Shown in pieces: positions 43,356-49,879 of a stretch of 64,000 nt of DNA. The stretch is from a virus, in the IMG/VR virus record IMGVR_UViG_3300042905_002309, positions 1 to 64,000 of that record. One strand, 5' to 3'. The notes beneath the pieces are model-generated. The model worked only from the letters and a program-made list of their open reading frames with translations. It was not told the DNA's origin and did no database searches. How positions within the stretch are numbered: the stretch's first letter is position 1; every line of letters begins with the position of its first letter. The position numbers and the translations under genes are program-made.

Positions 43356-43431
43356 TGGTGCAGACACTAGGATTTTAACCTAGAACAAGAGGATAGGAAC
43401 CTCACATGATGTACACTTTCACCATGTCTGC
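43356..43431 (-). tRNA. tRNA-Arg(CCT)
   Basis: Acceptor GCAGACA/TGTCTGC, anticodon TGAGG-TTCCTAT-CCTCT, T-arm CTAGG-TTAAAAT-CCTAG, encoded CCA. Confidence 0.8.
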
Positions 43432-43437
43432 ATGAAA

Positions 43438-43513
43438 TGGCGCAGATACCAAGATTCGAACTTGGAATTAAAGGGTAGAAACCTATCGTGATAGTCCGTT
43501 TCACTATACCTGC
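43438..43513 (-). tRNA. tRNA-Arg(TCT)
   Basis: Acceptor GCAGGTA/TATCTGC, anticodon loop TTTCTAC, T-arm CCAAG-TTCGAAT-CTTGG, encoded CCA. Confidence 0.8.
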
Positions 43514-43521
43514 ATTAAAAT

Positions 43522-43597
43522 TGGAGCCAACAGTGACAATCGAAGTCACAGCCTTCACATTACCAATGTGATGTTCCGCCACTTGAACTATGTTGGC
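43522..43597 (-). tRNA. tRNA-Thr(GGT)
   Basis: Acceptor GCCAACA/TGTTGGC, anticodon TCACA-TTGGTAA-TGTGA, T-arm GTGAC-TTCGATT-GTCAC, encoded CCA. Confidence 0.85.
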
Positions 43598-43602
43598 AAA
43601 AA

Positions 43603-43679
43603 TGGTCGGTCTGGTGGAAGTCGAATCCACATTATACTGGTTAAGAGCCAGTTCTATATGCCTTTCTAGTCACAGACCG
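43603..43679 (-). tRNA. tRNA-Lys(CTT)
   Basis: Acceptor CGGTCTG/CAGACCG, anticodon ACTGG-CTCTTAA-CCAGT, T-arm GTGGA-TTCGACT-TCCAC, encoded CCA. Confidence 0.85.
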
Positions 43680-43684
43680 ATAAA

Positions 43685-43759
43685 TGGTGCTCCTATTGGG
43701 TATCGAACCCACTTCCCAAGGGTAAAAGCCTCGTGTTAATCCACTACAACTCTAGGAGC
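43685..43759 (-). tRNA. tRNA-Lys(TTT)
   Basis: Acceptor GCTCCTA/TAGGAGC, anticodon CGAGG-CTTTTAC-CCTTG, T-loop TTCGATA, encoded CCA. Confidence 0.85.
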
Positions 43760-43769
43760 GTAAAAAAAT

Positions 43770-43849
43770 TGGTGCGCCGAGTGAGAATTGAACTCACCTC
43801 GATCAATGTATAAGATTGAGCTAAATGCTACCAGCTTAGTTTTCGGCGC
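43770..43849 (-). tRNA. tRNA-Ile(TAT)
   Basis: Acceptor GCGCCGA/TCGGCGC, anticodon TCAAT-CTTATAC-ATTGA, T-arm GTGAG-TTCAATT-CTCAC, encoded CCA. Confidence 0.85.
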
Positions 43850-43853
43850 AAAA

Positions 43854-43931
43854 TGGTCAGCTAGGTCAGACTTGAACTGACAATATTCCTGTATCCAAAA
43901 CAGGTCGCCTACCAATTGGCATCACTAGCTG
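43854..43931 (-). tRNA. tRNA-Pro(TGG)
   Basis: Acceptor CAGCTAG/CTAGCTG, anticodon CCTGT-TTTGGAT-ACAGG, T-arm GTCAG-TTCAAGT-CTGAC, encoded CCA. Confidence 0.85.
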
Positions 43932-43964
43932 ATTAAAATTATTTGTGGTCTATCCCCACCGTCA

Positions 43965-44046
43965 AATCAATGCTGGTTCACTTTAATCCTGTTGACCAGT
44001 AAATTCACCTATCACATCAGGGTTCGTAGGTGAAGATGTATTGATT
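43965..44046 (-). ncRNA. Structured spacer element with paired ends
   Basis: A 7-bp outer stem AATCAAT/ATTGATT encloses two hairpins (CTGGT/ACCAG and TTCACCTA/TAGGTGAA). The next tRNA begins 4 nt after it. It is tRNA-sized with an acceptor-like closing stem, but no cloverleaf or T-loop is present. Comparable paired-end spacers lie at 42407-42449 and 52445-52601. Confidence 0.45.
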
Positions 44047-44050
44047 AAAT

Positions 44051-44127
44051 TGGTCGGAGTAACAGGGATCGAACCTGCATGACTTATGGGCCCAGGCCAT
44101 ACGCTTCGCCAATTAAGCTATACTCCG
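44051..44127 (-). tRNA. tRNA-Pro (anticodon TGG by position)
   Basis: Acceptor CGGAGTA/TACTCCG, anticodon stem-loop TATGG-CCTGGGC-CCATA, T-loop TTCGATC, encoded CCA. With 5 bp in the stem the anticodon is TGG with C33; a GGG reading would need a shifted loop. Confidence 0.65.
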
Positions 44128-44133
44128 ATAAAA

Positions 44134-44210
44134 TGGTCGGCTATGGTGGTAACGATCCACCCTTCTCTGTGTATCAGACAGAAGTAATCAAACCTATATA
44201 CTAATAGCCG
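44134..44210 (-). tRNA. tRNA-Ile(GAT)
   Basis: Acceptor CGGCTAT/ATAGCCG, anticodon TCTGT-CTGATAC-ACAGA, encoded CCA. Confidence 0.8.
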
Positions 44211-44216
44211 ATAAAA

Positions 44217-44309
44217 TGGTGGCAATAGTAGGAATCGAACCTACCGTGTTTACCCGAAGGGAACAGATTTACAGTCTGCTACGACACAACCAATAGTCGT
44301 CTTACTGCC
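44217..44309 (-). tRNA. tRNA-Tyr(GTA)
   Basis: Acceptor GGCAGTA/TATTGCC, anticodon loop CTGTAAA, long variable arm with CCC-TTC-GGG as usual for bacterial Tyr, encoded CCA. First tRNA of array 1 in transcription order. Confidence 0.9.
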
Positions 44310-44677
44310 ATAAAAGGTTTTACTATGAATTCCTAGAAGTTTCCTTCATTAAAAAAGTCATTGGGATTAGAACGCTTCCAATCAGCGGTTGAATTCTCGA
44401 CTCTAACTGTGATTCAACAGACCTTATCTATTGAATAACATTCAACTTCTCACCGAATGAGGTTGAACTTAATCAACCCCTCTTCTACGAGATTTACTAA
44501 GGTTCCCCAACGCATCAGGGAATCCTTTAAACAATCTATATTCAGTTTTCAAATATCTTCACAACATCTTTTAGCGTTGTAGGCACTTTCGCACCATTTA
44601 TTAACAGCCCCATCGTCGCTGTTAACCTTGGATACCGTTCTTGTATCCTAACCGTTATAATATCAAGTCTATAAACG
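44310..44677 (-). ncRNA. Multi-hairpin non-coding region upstream of tRNA array 1
   Basis: No open frame of note in about 370 nt. At least six hairpins are visible: ATTGG/CCAAT, GTTGAAT/ATTCAAC, TTCAAC/GTTGAA, TTCCC/GGGAA, AACAGC/GCTGTT and GGATAC/GTATCC. It lies between a terminator (44678) and tRNA-Tyr. It also carries ATATTCAGTTTTCAAA (44538-44553), which recurs at 54541-54556 before array 2. May be a long structured phage RNA; the GOLLD and ROOL families also occur beside phage tRNAs, but similarity was not tested. Confidence 0.5.
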
Positions 44678-44704
44678 AAAAAACCCACCGTTTTACTGGT
44701 GGGT
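44678..44704 (-). terminator. Rho-independent terminator after the 34-aa peptide gene
   Basis: Minus strand ACCCACC...GGTGGGT hairpin followed by T5-6. It ends the mRNA of the peptide gene just before the structured region and tRNA array 1. Confidence 0.8.
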
Positions 44705-44725
44705 GTGTGATCCTAATGATCCTAT

Positions 44726-44830
44726 TTAACACCCACTACAACCTGCATCAAAGCGTTCTATCGCCTTGGGCATCGGTTTCACAGTTCCTCTATAAATTTC
44801 ACAAACTCTATTCATAACTTCTCTCTTCAT
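44726..44830 (-). CDS. 34-aa late peptide ending in GCSGC
   Basis: A tiny gene (MKREVMNRVCEIYRG..., last residues RFDAGCSGC) with one Cys in the helix-like N-terminal part and two in the C-terminal CSGC. It has its own late promoter (TATAAATA-GTTA-ATG, so the start codon lies where transcription should begin) and its own terminator 22 nt after the stop. This makes it a stand-alone, probably highly expressed late unit. The CxxC-like end may bind metal or be oxidised or modified. No family is recognised, and it is too short to judge by composition alone. Confidence 0.6.
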   Translation of the reverse strand: MKREVMNRVCEIYRGTVKPMPKAIERFDAGCSGC

Positions 44831-44834
44831 TAAC

Positions 44835-44842
44835 TATTTATA
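44835..44842 (-). promoter_or_regulatory. T4-like late promoter of the 34-aa peptide
   Basis: Perfect TATAA ATA on the minus strand, 4 nt before the ATG. Confidence 0.7.
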
Positions 44843-44869
44843 ACAATCATATCACTTTTCTACAGAAAA

Positions 44870-45004
44870 TCAAGAAATATTTTCAACTTTCTTTTTACAT
44901 ACGGAATTCACTGCATATCTTATACAATTTCCGCACACTCTTCTGCCCTTGTTCCTTAGTAATTTTCTCTTACATCTAGAACAATGTACGTATCTCGTCT
45001 TCAT
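44870..45004 (-). CDS. 44-aa zinc-ribbon protein
   Basis: A short basic protein: MKTRYVHCSRCKRKLL, then RRVCGNCIRYAV and SVCKKKVENIS. Two CxxC pairs (residues 8/11 and 24/27) with a fifth Cys near the end form a small zinc ribbon with many Lys/Arg, so nucleic-acid binding is likely. A weak host-type promoter (TTGACT with -10-like TAAGTT) lies upstream. Located after the 45059 gene on the same strand. Function unknown. Confidence 0.65.
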   Translation of the reverse strand: MKTRYVHCSRCKRKLLRNKGRRVCGNCIRYAVNSVCKKKVENIS

Positions 45005-45011
45005 TGTTAAT

Positions 45012-45040
45012 AACTTATCATGACACTCACTGGAAGTCAA
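45012..45040 (-). promoter_or_regulatory. Possible host-type promoter (weak -10)
   Basis: Minus strand TTGACT, 17 nt, TAAGTT (or ATAAGT with 16 nt) in front of the 44-aa zinc-ribbon gene. Confidence 0.35.
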
Positions 45041-45058
45041 TAGGTATTTTGAAAATTG

Positions 45059-45496
45059 TTAAATAGATTTCTTTCGTTTGGGTGTTTTAGGTTCTTGTAC
45101 GGGTTTTTTATAATATACACCATGTATCATGATTAATCTATTTCGTATTGGACTTTTAGGATCGTTTGCCCATTTAAATAAATCTTCGATGCTGTATTTG
45201 TCGATAGGATATCCTTTTGAACACCAAGCATACAATGGTTCAATGATATCCAATGCTGTACCATCTTCATGAACTCTTTTAATCTCACCATTATGTATTC
45301 TTTCGACAACTTTTACACAATTTTCAAAAAACGCTAAATGTATGTCATAATAATCATCTACATGTTCTGGATCAAATAAACCCCGTTCTCCTGTAGCATT
45401 CCTTTTACTTGGTGGATTCTTTTTAAGATAATCTACAATATATTTCAAAGTATGTAAAACTGTTGTATACATCGTTGTTTCTTCTAATGTATTCAT
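45059..45496 (-). CDS. Hypothetical protein (145 aa)
   Basis: Mostly helical protein (YTTVLHTLKYIVDYLKKNPP, DIHLAFFENCVKVVERIHNG) with a Lys-rich C terminus (TPKRKKSI). Its ATG overlaps the stop of the upstream zincin-like gene (ATGA). Last gene of a run of coupled genes. Not recognised. Confidence 0.65.
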   Translation of the reverse strand: MNTLEETTMYTTVLHTLKYIVDYLKKNPPSKRNATGERGLFDPEHVDDYYDIHLAFFENCVKVVERIHNGEIKRVHEDGTALDIIEPLYAWCSKGYPIDKYSIEDLFKWANDPKSPIRNRLIMIHGVYYKKPVQEPKTPKRKKSI

Positions 45497-45909
45497 ATAT
45501 TACTCCCTACATTCGTCTTTAGTTGTCCTGTATACGCAGGATCAAGCTTGTGACGTTGGGCTGTCTCTCGTTCTACAGCTTTATCATGTGCATCATTGTA
45601 ATCCATCTTTGGATCAGCCTTCATTAATGATCTTTCATATACTTCGTGTTGAAAATTAAACCACATTTCCTTACGATCTTCCATCTCTTCTACCCAAATC
45701 TCGTCTTTAGGTACGTAGTCATAAACATATCCGTGTCCCCCTTCGACAAAATCAACATTAATATTTGAACGAACAAAATCACCATTTACAATGTATACGT
45801 TTACACCTTTAGCAATCTTGCTGTAGTTTGGCGAAAAGTGTTTCCAAGCTTGTTTTCCCGCTACCTTGGCATAATCTTTGAAATTCTTGAATGTGTGTTT
45901 AGTTTCCAT
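45493..45909 (-). CDS. Small zincin-like conserved protein
   Basis: A 138-residue protein with the order NVYIVNGDFVRSNINVDFVE, GGHGYVYDYVPKDEIWVEEM, then FQHEVYERSLM and YNDAHDKAVERE. I recognise this order from a conserved phage/archaeal/bacterial family whose HE-xx-ER helix resembles the metal site of minimal zinc peptidases. Whether it is catalytic is unknown. Overlaps the upstream metalloprotease gene by 11 nt, so two zincin-like proteins are encoded back to back. Confidence 0.65.
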   Translation of the reverse strand: METKHTFKNFKDYAKVAGKQAWKHFSPNYSKIAKGVNVYIVNGDFVRSNINVDFVEGGHGYVYDYVPKDEIWVEEMEDRKEMWFNFQHEVYERSLMKADPKMDYNDAHDKAVERETAQRHKLDPAYTGQLKTNVGSNI

Positions 45910-46996
45910 TTGGCTCCGGTGTCTTTTGTTTTAAAATATCAGCAGTAAGGCTTCTTACAAGAGATTTAATTCTATTGATATCATCTGATGCATCTACATT
46001 GACAAACGCTGTATAAATTTTACTCAATATCTTTCGATATAATGGCTCATTCTTCTTGAAATTATCAAGATACTTATACATCCACTCCAATGTACCACGT
46101 TGTTTGCTATTATGGTATAAGAATCTATCACGATTAACAACCTGACTATAAAAGTCTTTCTTTGTCATATCTGAATGATAGGTGTAATACATATATTGTA
46201 ATCTACGAATAAAACTAACTAAATTTGTGTAATATTCGATTGGTCGCTTAACATGTTCAACTCTTCGTGTACCTTCTGTCTCTTGTGCGATTAATTTTGG
46301 TTTTCTTCCTAATGATGGTATTTTCATTAGGACTTTAGAAATAGCTTCTTCGGCTGATTTAGCAGATATTACGATAAGTTTGTTATTATATGCAAATGAT
46401 TGTCCATCCTTTTGCATTTCTGGTGTAGTTATTGTCCATTTCTTCAATTTATCAATCTTATAACCACGCATAGTGACATCAGTAGGTAACATCTTTCTTG
46501 ATGGAGTACCACCAATATGCTTTTCATACTCTTTAATTGACATATCTGGTAATAAACCCTTTTTAATCTTATAAGTCACTATCAAATACTGAATATAATG
46601 TAATAATTCATGTTCAGTTACATGTAATAGAAGTTCTGTTAAATTACTGTTTAAACTGATAGTAATATAACCTACACCATCTTTGATATTCTTTCCAAGG
46701 TCTTTATTTTCAGGATTAGTTTTAGTGAAAAAACTATCTTCATATTTATTGTTATTAATTAAGATGATATGAGGGTTTATTTCGTTCAAAAAAGCCCAAT
46801 TAGTGCCACTGAAATCAATAGCAAAATCTTTATTAGGAAAGGATTTACCTGAAAGCCGTTTAATACCTTCCCCTCGCACTTTCTTATAAGAGGCTATGAT
46901 TTGATCTTCAATATCCTTAAAAACATGCTTTGCGAGTGATATTGTCTCTAGTAGTATAGTCTCATCTAGTTTTGTAAAAATATTAAACTTAATCAT
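45899..46996 (-). CDS. HExxH zinc metalloprotease-like protein with capsid-targeting-like N terminus
   Basis: A 365-residue protein starting at 46996, where the ATG lies 5 nt after a perfect TATAAATA late promoter (leaderless; the frame to 47023 is ignored). HELLH at about 129-133, in HVTEHELLHYIQYL, is the zinc-binding helix of gluzincin/metzincin-type peptidases. The N terminus FNIFTKLDETILLE fits the shared F-x-x-L-x-x-x-I-L-x-E motif, with predicted head-protease cleavage after Glu17. The rest is basic and helical (Lys/Arg-rich, RKPKLIAQETEG). I infer a protease packaged in the head and delivered with the DNA, but neither packaging nor activity is shown. Confidence 0.7.
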   Translation of the reverse strand: MIKFNIFTKLDETILLETISLAKHVFKDIEDQIIASYKKVRGEGIKRLSGKSFPNKDFAIDFSGTNWAFLNEINPHIILINNNKYEDSFFTKTNPENKDLGKNIKDGVGYITISLNSNLTELLLHVTEHELLHYIQYLIVTYKIKKGLLPDMSIKEYEKHIGGTPSRKMLPTDVTMRGYKIDKLKKWTITTPEMQKDGQSFAYNNKLIVISAKSAEEAISKVLMKIPSLGRKPKLIAQETEGTRRVEHVKRPIEYYTNLVSFIRRLQYMYYTYHSDMTKKDFYSQVVNRDRFLYHNSKQRGTLEWMYKYLDNFKKNEPLYRKILSKIYTAFVNVDASDDINRIKSLVRSLTADILKQKTPEPNGN

Positions 46997-47001
46997 GTAA
47001 C

Positions 47002-47009
47002 TATTTATA
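47002..47009 (-). promoter_or_regulatory. T4-like late promoter of the metalloprotease gene
   Basis: Perfect TATAAATA on the minus strand, 5 nt (GTTAC) before the ATG; it overlaps the 3' end of the upstream gene. Confidence 0.7.
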
Positions 47010-47292
47010 CACAATTCGGACAAATATAAGACATTTTTTTACCATGAAAAATCCAACCTACCCTAGCAGCTTCTTTCCAAGTGGTTTCTCGCTTACACCC
47101 CCCACAAAGAATCATGAAATTAGACGATAAAACCTCATCATAAACCAAATTTATAATGTTTTTATCCACTTTAGGTTTTGTAAGAAGTTTCTTGGATGTT
47201 TTCTTACAAGGTTTTGTCTGAAATTGTGCTTCTTTTTCAGACAAAACCTCAGAGTTAATTAAATTCAAAAGACTGTTTAAAGAGTCATTCAT
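47005..47292 (-). CDS. Small protein with C-terminal zinc ribbon
   Basis: A 95-residue protein. The C terminus has CGGCKRETTWKEAARVGW and YICPNCV, a CxxC/CxxC zinc ribbon. The N terminus SLLNLINSEVLSEKE loosely recalls the capsid-targeting-like motif but with one extra residue, so I do not count it. The middle is Lys-rich. Its ATG follows the previous stop by 1 nt. The late promoter of the metalloprotease gene overlaps its end. Confidence 0.6.
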   Translation of the reverse strand: MNDSLNSLLNLINSEVLSEKEAQFQTKPCKKTSKKLLTKPKVDKNIINLVYDEVLSSNFMILCGGCKRETTWKEAARVGWIFHGKKMSYICPNCV

Positions 47293-47293
47293 T

Positions 47294-47785
47294 TTAATCG
47301 TGTTCTACTTTACATTCCAAGGTTTTCTTAATCTCAAATAAGTAATACATACAGATACTCTTTAAAAGATCAGGAACATCACAGATAGAGTTATGCATAG
47401 ATGAATCGCCAGTTAAGATGATATCTCCGTTATAAAATTTAGTTTGAATACGATAATACTGATTCAAAATATCTGTCACAAGTTCTGCATCAGGTTGGAC
47501 ATACTGATATCCACCAAGTCCACTATCTTCTTTTAATGCTTCCAATCTAGCGATTAATGTGGTAAGTTGTTCTGTCTCGCGTCTAAAATGTTTACCCATT
47601 AATTCGTTTCCCATAATATCTTTACGTCTATCGGTAAAGCGTTCAATCAAACTTTCTGGTTCAAAATAATCATACTGAAATTCTTGTGCAATTGACTCAC
47701 AAAAATCCATTATATTCACATCGTGAATACGTACAATATAACTTGCACTTGAACTGTTACTTACAAAACCGTTTCTTAATTTCAT
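47294..47785 (-). CDS. SNSSS-motif protein 1
   Basis: A 163-residue protein that begins MKLRNGFVSNSSSASYIV. This N-terminal motif (FVSNSSS-x-S-aromatic) occurs at the start of many otherwise unrelated phage and bacterial proteins and has no settled function. The following part is helical and acidic (ERFTDRRKDIMGNELMGKHF, LTTLIARLEALKED). I start it at 47785, where ATGA overlaps the upstream stop. Together with the next gene it forms a tandem pair sharing only the N-terminal motif. Confidence 0.65.
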   Translation of the reverse strand: MKLRNGFVSNSSSASYIVRIHDVNIMDFCESIAQEFQYDYFEPESLIERFTDRRKDIMGNELMGKHFRRETEQLTTLIARLEALKEDSGLGGYQYVQPDAELVTDILNQYYRIQTKFYNGDIILTGDSSMHNSICDVPDLLKSICMYYLFEIKKTLECKVEHD

Positions 47786-48030
47786 GATCTCTCCCAATTT
47801 ACTATATCTTCTTCGACTCCAATGTTCACTAAAAATTCACGCATATCAAAATTATCCATAGAAGTATAACCTTCTACTGTGTGTGTTGTAACAGTAATAG
47901 TCCAAGGATTGTCATTAGTATGATCTGAATGATTCACAATATCAACTAATTGTTTAGCTGTAATCTTTATTAAAGGGATTACAAAGCTACTTGAGCTACT
48001 ATTACTTACAAATCCAATTCTTATTTTCAT
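47782..48030 (-). CDS. SNSSS-motif protein 2
   Basis: An 82-residue protein starting MKIRIGFVSNSSSSSFVIPL, almost identical to the start of the downstream gene over 17 residues and then unrelated (ITAKQLVDIVNHSDHTND, VTTHTVEGYTSMDNFDMREF). The ATG at 48030 is 1 nt after the previous stop; a longer frame to 48168 overlaps the previous gene and lacks the motif at its start. Function unknown. Confidence 0.65.
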   Translation of the reverse strand: MKIRIGFVSNSSSSSFVIPLIKITAKQLVDIVNHSDHTNDNPWTITVTTHTVEGYTSMDNFDMREFLVNIGVEEDIVNWERS

Positions 48031-48031
48031 A

Positions 48032-48226
48032 TTATCTCCAAATTCTCCTATAACCATCAACGGGAAACATCTGTCTAAAAATTCTTTTTGGTGCAGTTTC
48101 AATATCTCTATGATAAAGCATTGAGAATATACAGAATTTACCAATAAAATACTTATATACAACGCCACTTAAAGGATACATGAAGATTGCGGGTACATAC
48201 CAAACCTTTTCTCGTGTTCTTTTCAT
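48032..48226 (-). CDS. Small hydrophobic protein
   Basis: A 64-residue protein with a hydrophobic segment (VWYVPAIFMYPLSGVVYKYF) flanked by basic residues, probably membrane-associated. Coupled to the epimerase gene upstream by an ATGA overlap. Not recognised. Confidence 0.55.
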   Translation of the reverse strand: MKRTREKVWYVPAIFMYPLSGVVYKYFIGKFCIFSMLYHRDIETAPKRIFRQMFPVDGYRRIWR

Positions 48227-49011
48227 GTTTGACTCCTTATTAATTCTATAATATTTGGTGGTGTATAATATTTTTTGAGTTTACTTAAATCCATAATACT
48301 ATTTACCAAATGTAATCCTTGTTGTCTACGTATTTCTTCAATACTGATAATCTCTTTCTTCATTCCCATCAATAATCCGATTTCATGCATACTGACATAA
48401 CCATCACATGCCACATTATAGGCTCCTGTGCATTCATTATCAATCAAAATCTTAATCGCTTTTGTTAATATTGTAACATTGGTTACACTGTCCTTTTCGT
48501 CACACAACTTATCAAAGCGTTTTATTTTGTTTAGTAAATTGTTTTCACGAGCACTAAAATCAAAAAATAATCTTGGTCGTATAATCAAATCTCTGTCAAA
48601 ATCACAACCCTTTTCGCCATGCCATTTTGTTAAGGTGTAATTACAATGTGCGGAAAGAAAATCTGTCTCCTTTTGTGGTGTATCGTTTCTGTCGTATAAG
48701 CAACCAGTTGAAATCTGTACAAATTTCTTATTACCACCATTGCACCATTGACTTAAAACCTGTGGAATAACAGCATTACTAAAAAATGCCTCATTATAAT
48801 TCTCTTCACAATATCTAGTATTACTCTTCGCAATACAATTTATTACCACATCAAATTTATCTAATTTTCTTGCCATATAAAACGGAAATTCTAATGAATC
48901 GTTTATTTGGATTTGTGATAAATTGAACCTTTCCTTATCAAGAACCGTATAATGAAGTTTTTCGAACTCATGTCCTAAATACCCCGAACCTAATACTACA
49001 ACTTTATTCAT
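48223..49011 (-). CDS. NAD-dependent epimerase/reductase (RmlD-like SDR)
   Basis: A 262-residue extended short-chain dehydrogenase. MNKVVVLGSGYLGHEF is the NAD-binding Gly motif, VVINCIAKSNTRYCEENY the second strand region, FVQISTGCLYD the Ser/Thr strand, and NYTLTKWHGEK the catalytic YxxxK. Closest in style to dTDP-4-dehydrorhamnose reductase. It acts on a nucleotide sugar, so it may feed the same host or virion glycan pathway as the cassette at 4.5-9 kb. Start at 49011 is supported by GGAGAAGTAAGT; the frame to 49059 overlaps the upstream gene. Confidence 0.8.
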   Translation of the reverse strand: MNKVVVLGSGYLGHEFEKLHYTVLDKERFNLSQIQINDSLEFPFYMARKLDKFDVVINCIAKSNTRYCEENYNEAFFSNAVIPQVLSQWCNGGNKKFVQISTGCLYDRNDTPQKETDFLSAHCNYTLTKWHGEKGCDFDRDLIIRPRLFFDFSARENNLLNKIKRFDKLCDEKDSVTNVTILTKAIKILIDNECTGAYNVACDGYVSMHEIGLLMGMKKEIISIEEIRRQQGLHLVNSIMDLSKLKKYYTPPNIIELIRSQT

Positions 49012-49013
49012 AC

Positions 49014-49205
49014 TTACTTCTCCATATGTATCGTTTTTCGACAAAGAATTTCCTGACAAAACATTTTTACTGCATCAGGTGCTTTATTAAACTCATCTAC
49101 AGCCTCATCATATAACCATTTTGTTAAGTATTGTACCTGTGATCCATTTTTATAGACCACTACATAAGATTTAGATTCAATAAATTCTTCTACTTTTTGT
49201 TTCAT
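49014..49205 (-). CDS. Small protein, unknown
   Basis: A 63-residue protein (SYVVVYKNGSQVQYLTKWLY, then KMFCQEILCRKTIHMEK). Start overlaps the stop of the SLOG gene (ATGA), and the stop is 2 nt before the epimerase start. Not recognised. Confidence 0.6.
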   Translation of the reverse strand: MKQKVEEFIESKSYVVVYKNGSQVQYLTKWLYDEAVDEFNKAPDAVKMFCQEILCRKTIHMEK

Positions 49206-49555
49206 ACTGTTATAATCTCCTTACCACCTTTAATACCTTTACGTATAGTGTCCTCAGTTCCCCCTGTACGATCATCTGATACTACAGCCAATATCACATC
49301 AGCATCATCAGCTATTAACCCATTACGTTGGAAACCAGCACTCTTTCCATACTTTCGCCAATCAGCGTAATGTATTCTGATAGGAATGTCAAGATGTTTT
49401 GCAATAATTTCAGCAAATCTATCTCCACCTTGTGGACATCCTCCGCTACACAAAGAGTCTCCCCTGCGATAAATCTCTAAGAATTTATTCAAACAACGTT
49501 TGAAATCTTCTGGTGAGTTTTTACGTCTAGAACCGATTATGCCGATTACTTTCAA
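49202..49555 (-). CDS. SLOG-family (YspA-like) Rossmann protein
   Basis: A 117-residue protein: GIIGSRRKNSPEDF at the N terminus, SLCSGGCPQGGDRFAEIIAK, IHYADWRKYGKSAGFQRNG, then DVILAVVSDDRTGGTEDTI. This is the order of the SLOG/DUF2493-like fold, which binds nucleotides or ADP-ribose derivatives. Related proteins occur in signalling and phage-defence contexts. Overlaps both neighbours by ATGA. Role could be nucleotide sensing or counter-defence; untested. Confidence 0.78.
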   Translation of the reverse strand: MKVIGIIGSRRKNSPEDFKRCLNKFLEIYRRGDSLCSGGCPQGGDRFAEIIAKHLDIPIRIHYADWRKYGKSAGFQRNGLIADDADVILAVVSDDRTGGTEDTIRKGIKGGKEIITV

Positions 49556-49845
49556 TCATACTCCTTAATAGAAACACCGGGAGATTCCATTCCAGTAAAT
49601 CGTGTATCACCTTCTGGTATACATACGGGACAAGCTTCGTCATGTGCATAATCTGGACAAATACAAACTGGTGGACGTTTATTCCAAACTTCAATAGCTT
49701 GTTCATCTGTAGTAAACCATACACCCGCACCCAAAGAACCACCACATTGTTTCTCGTCTATACAACTTACAAACTTCTCACCAAAACCACCAGTGAAGAC
49801 TTGTGCTTCACCACCACAAAACGGACAAGGAAAAATTTTATTCAT
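49552..49845 (-). CDS. Lar-like zinc-ribbon protein
   Basis: A 97-residue protein. CPFCGGEAQVF, then FVSCIDEKQC, then DEQAIEVWNKRP is the pattern of the Lar restriction-alleviation-like family (CPFCGG ... WNxR). The C-terminal CICPDYAHDEACPVC adds a second Cys cluster. Lar of Rac prophage modulates type I restriction, but most relatives are uncharacterised. First gene after a host-type promoter (TTGACA-N16-TATGAT), consistent with early expression. Confidence 0.72.
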   Translation of the reverse strand: MNKIFPCPFCGGEAQVFTGGFGEKFVSCIDEKQCGGSLGAGVWFTTDEQAIEVWNKRPPVCICPDYAHDEACPVCIPEGDTRFTGMESPGVSIKEYD

Positions 49846-49851
49846 GTAAAT

Positions 49852-49879
49852 ATCATACCAGATTTATTAGGATTGTCAA
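49852..49879 (-). promoter_or_regulatory. Host-type promoter of the Lar/SLOG/epimerase operon
   Basis: Minus strand TTGACA, 16 nt, TATGAT, ending 6 nt before the ATG; the -35 box overlaps the 3' end of the aminomutase gene. Confidence 0.65.

Noticed and set aside
47005-47292. Fourth capsid-targeting-like N terminus
   Set aside because: LLNLINSEVLSE is one residue too long and lacks the aromatic first position; kept only as a weak hint.
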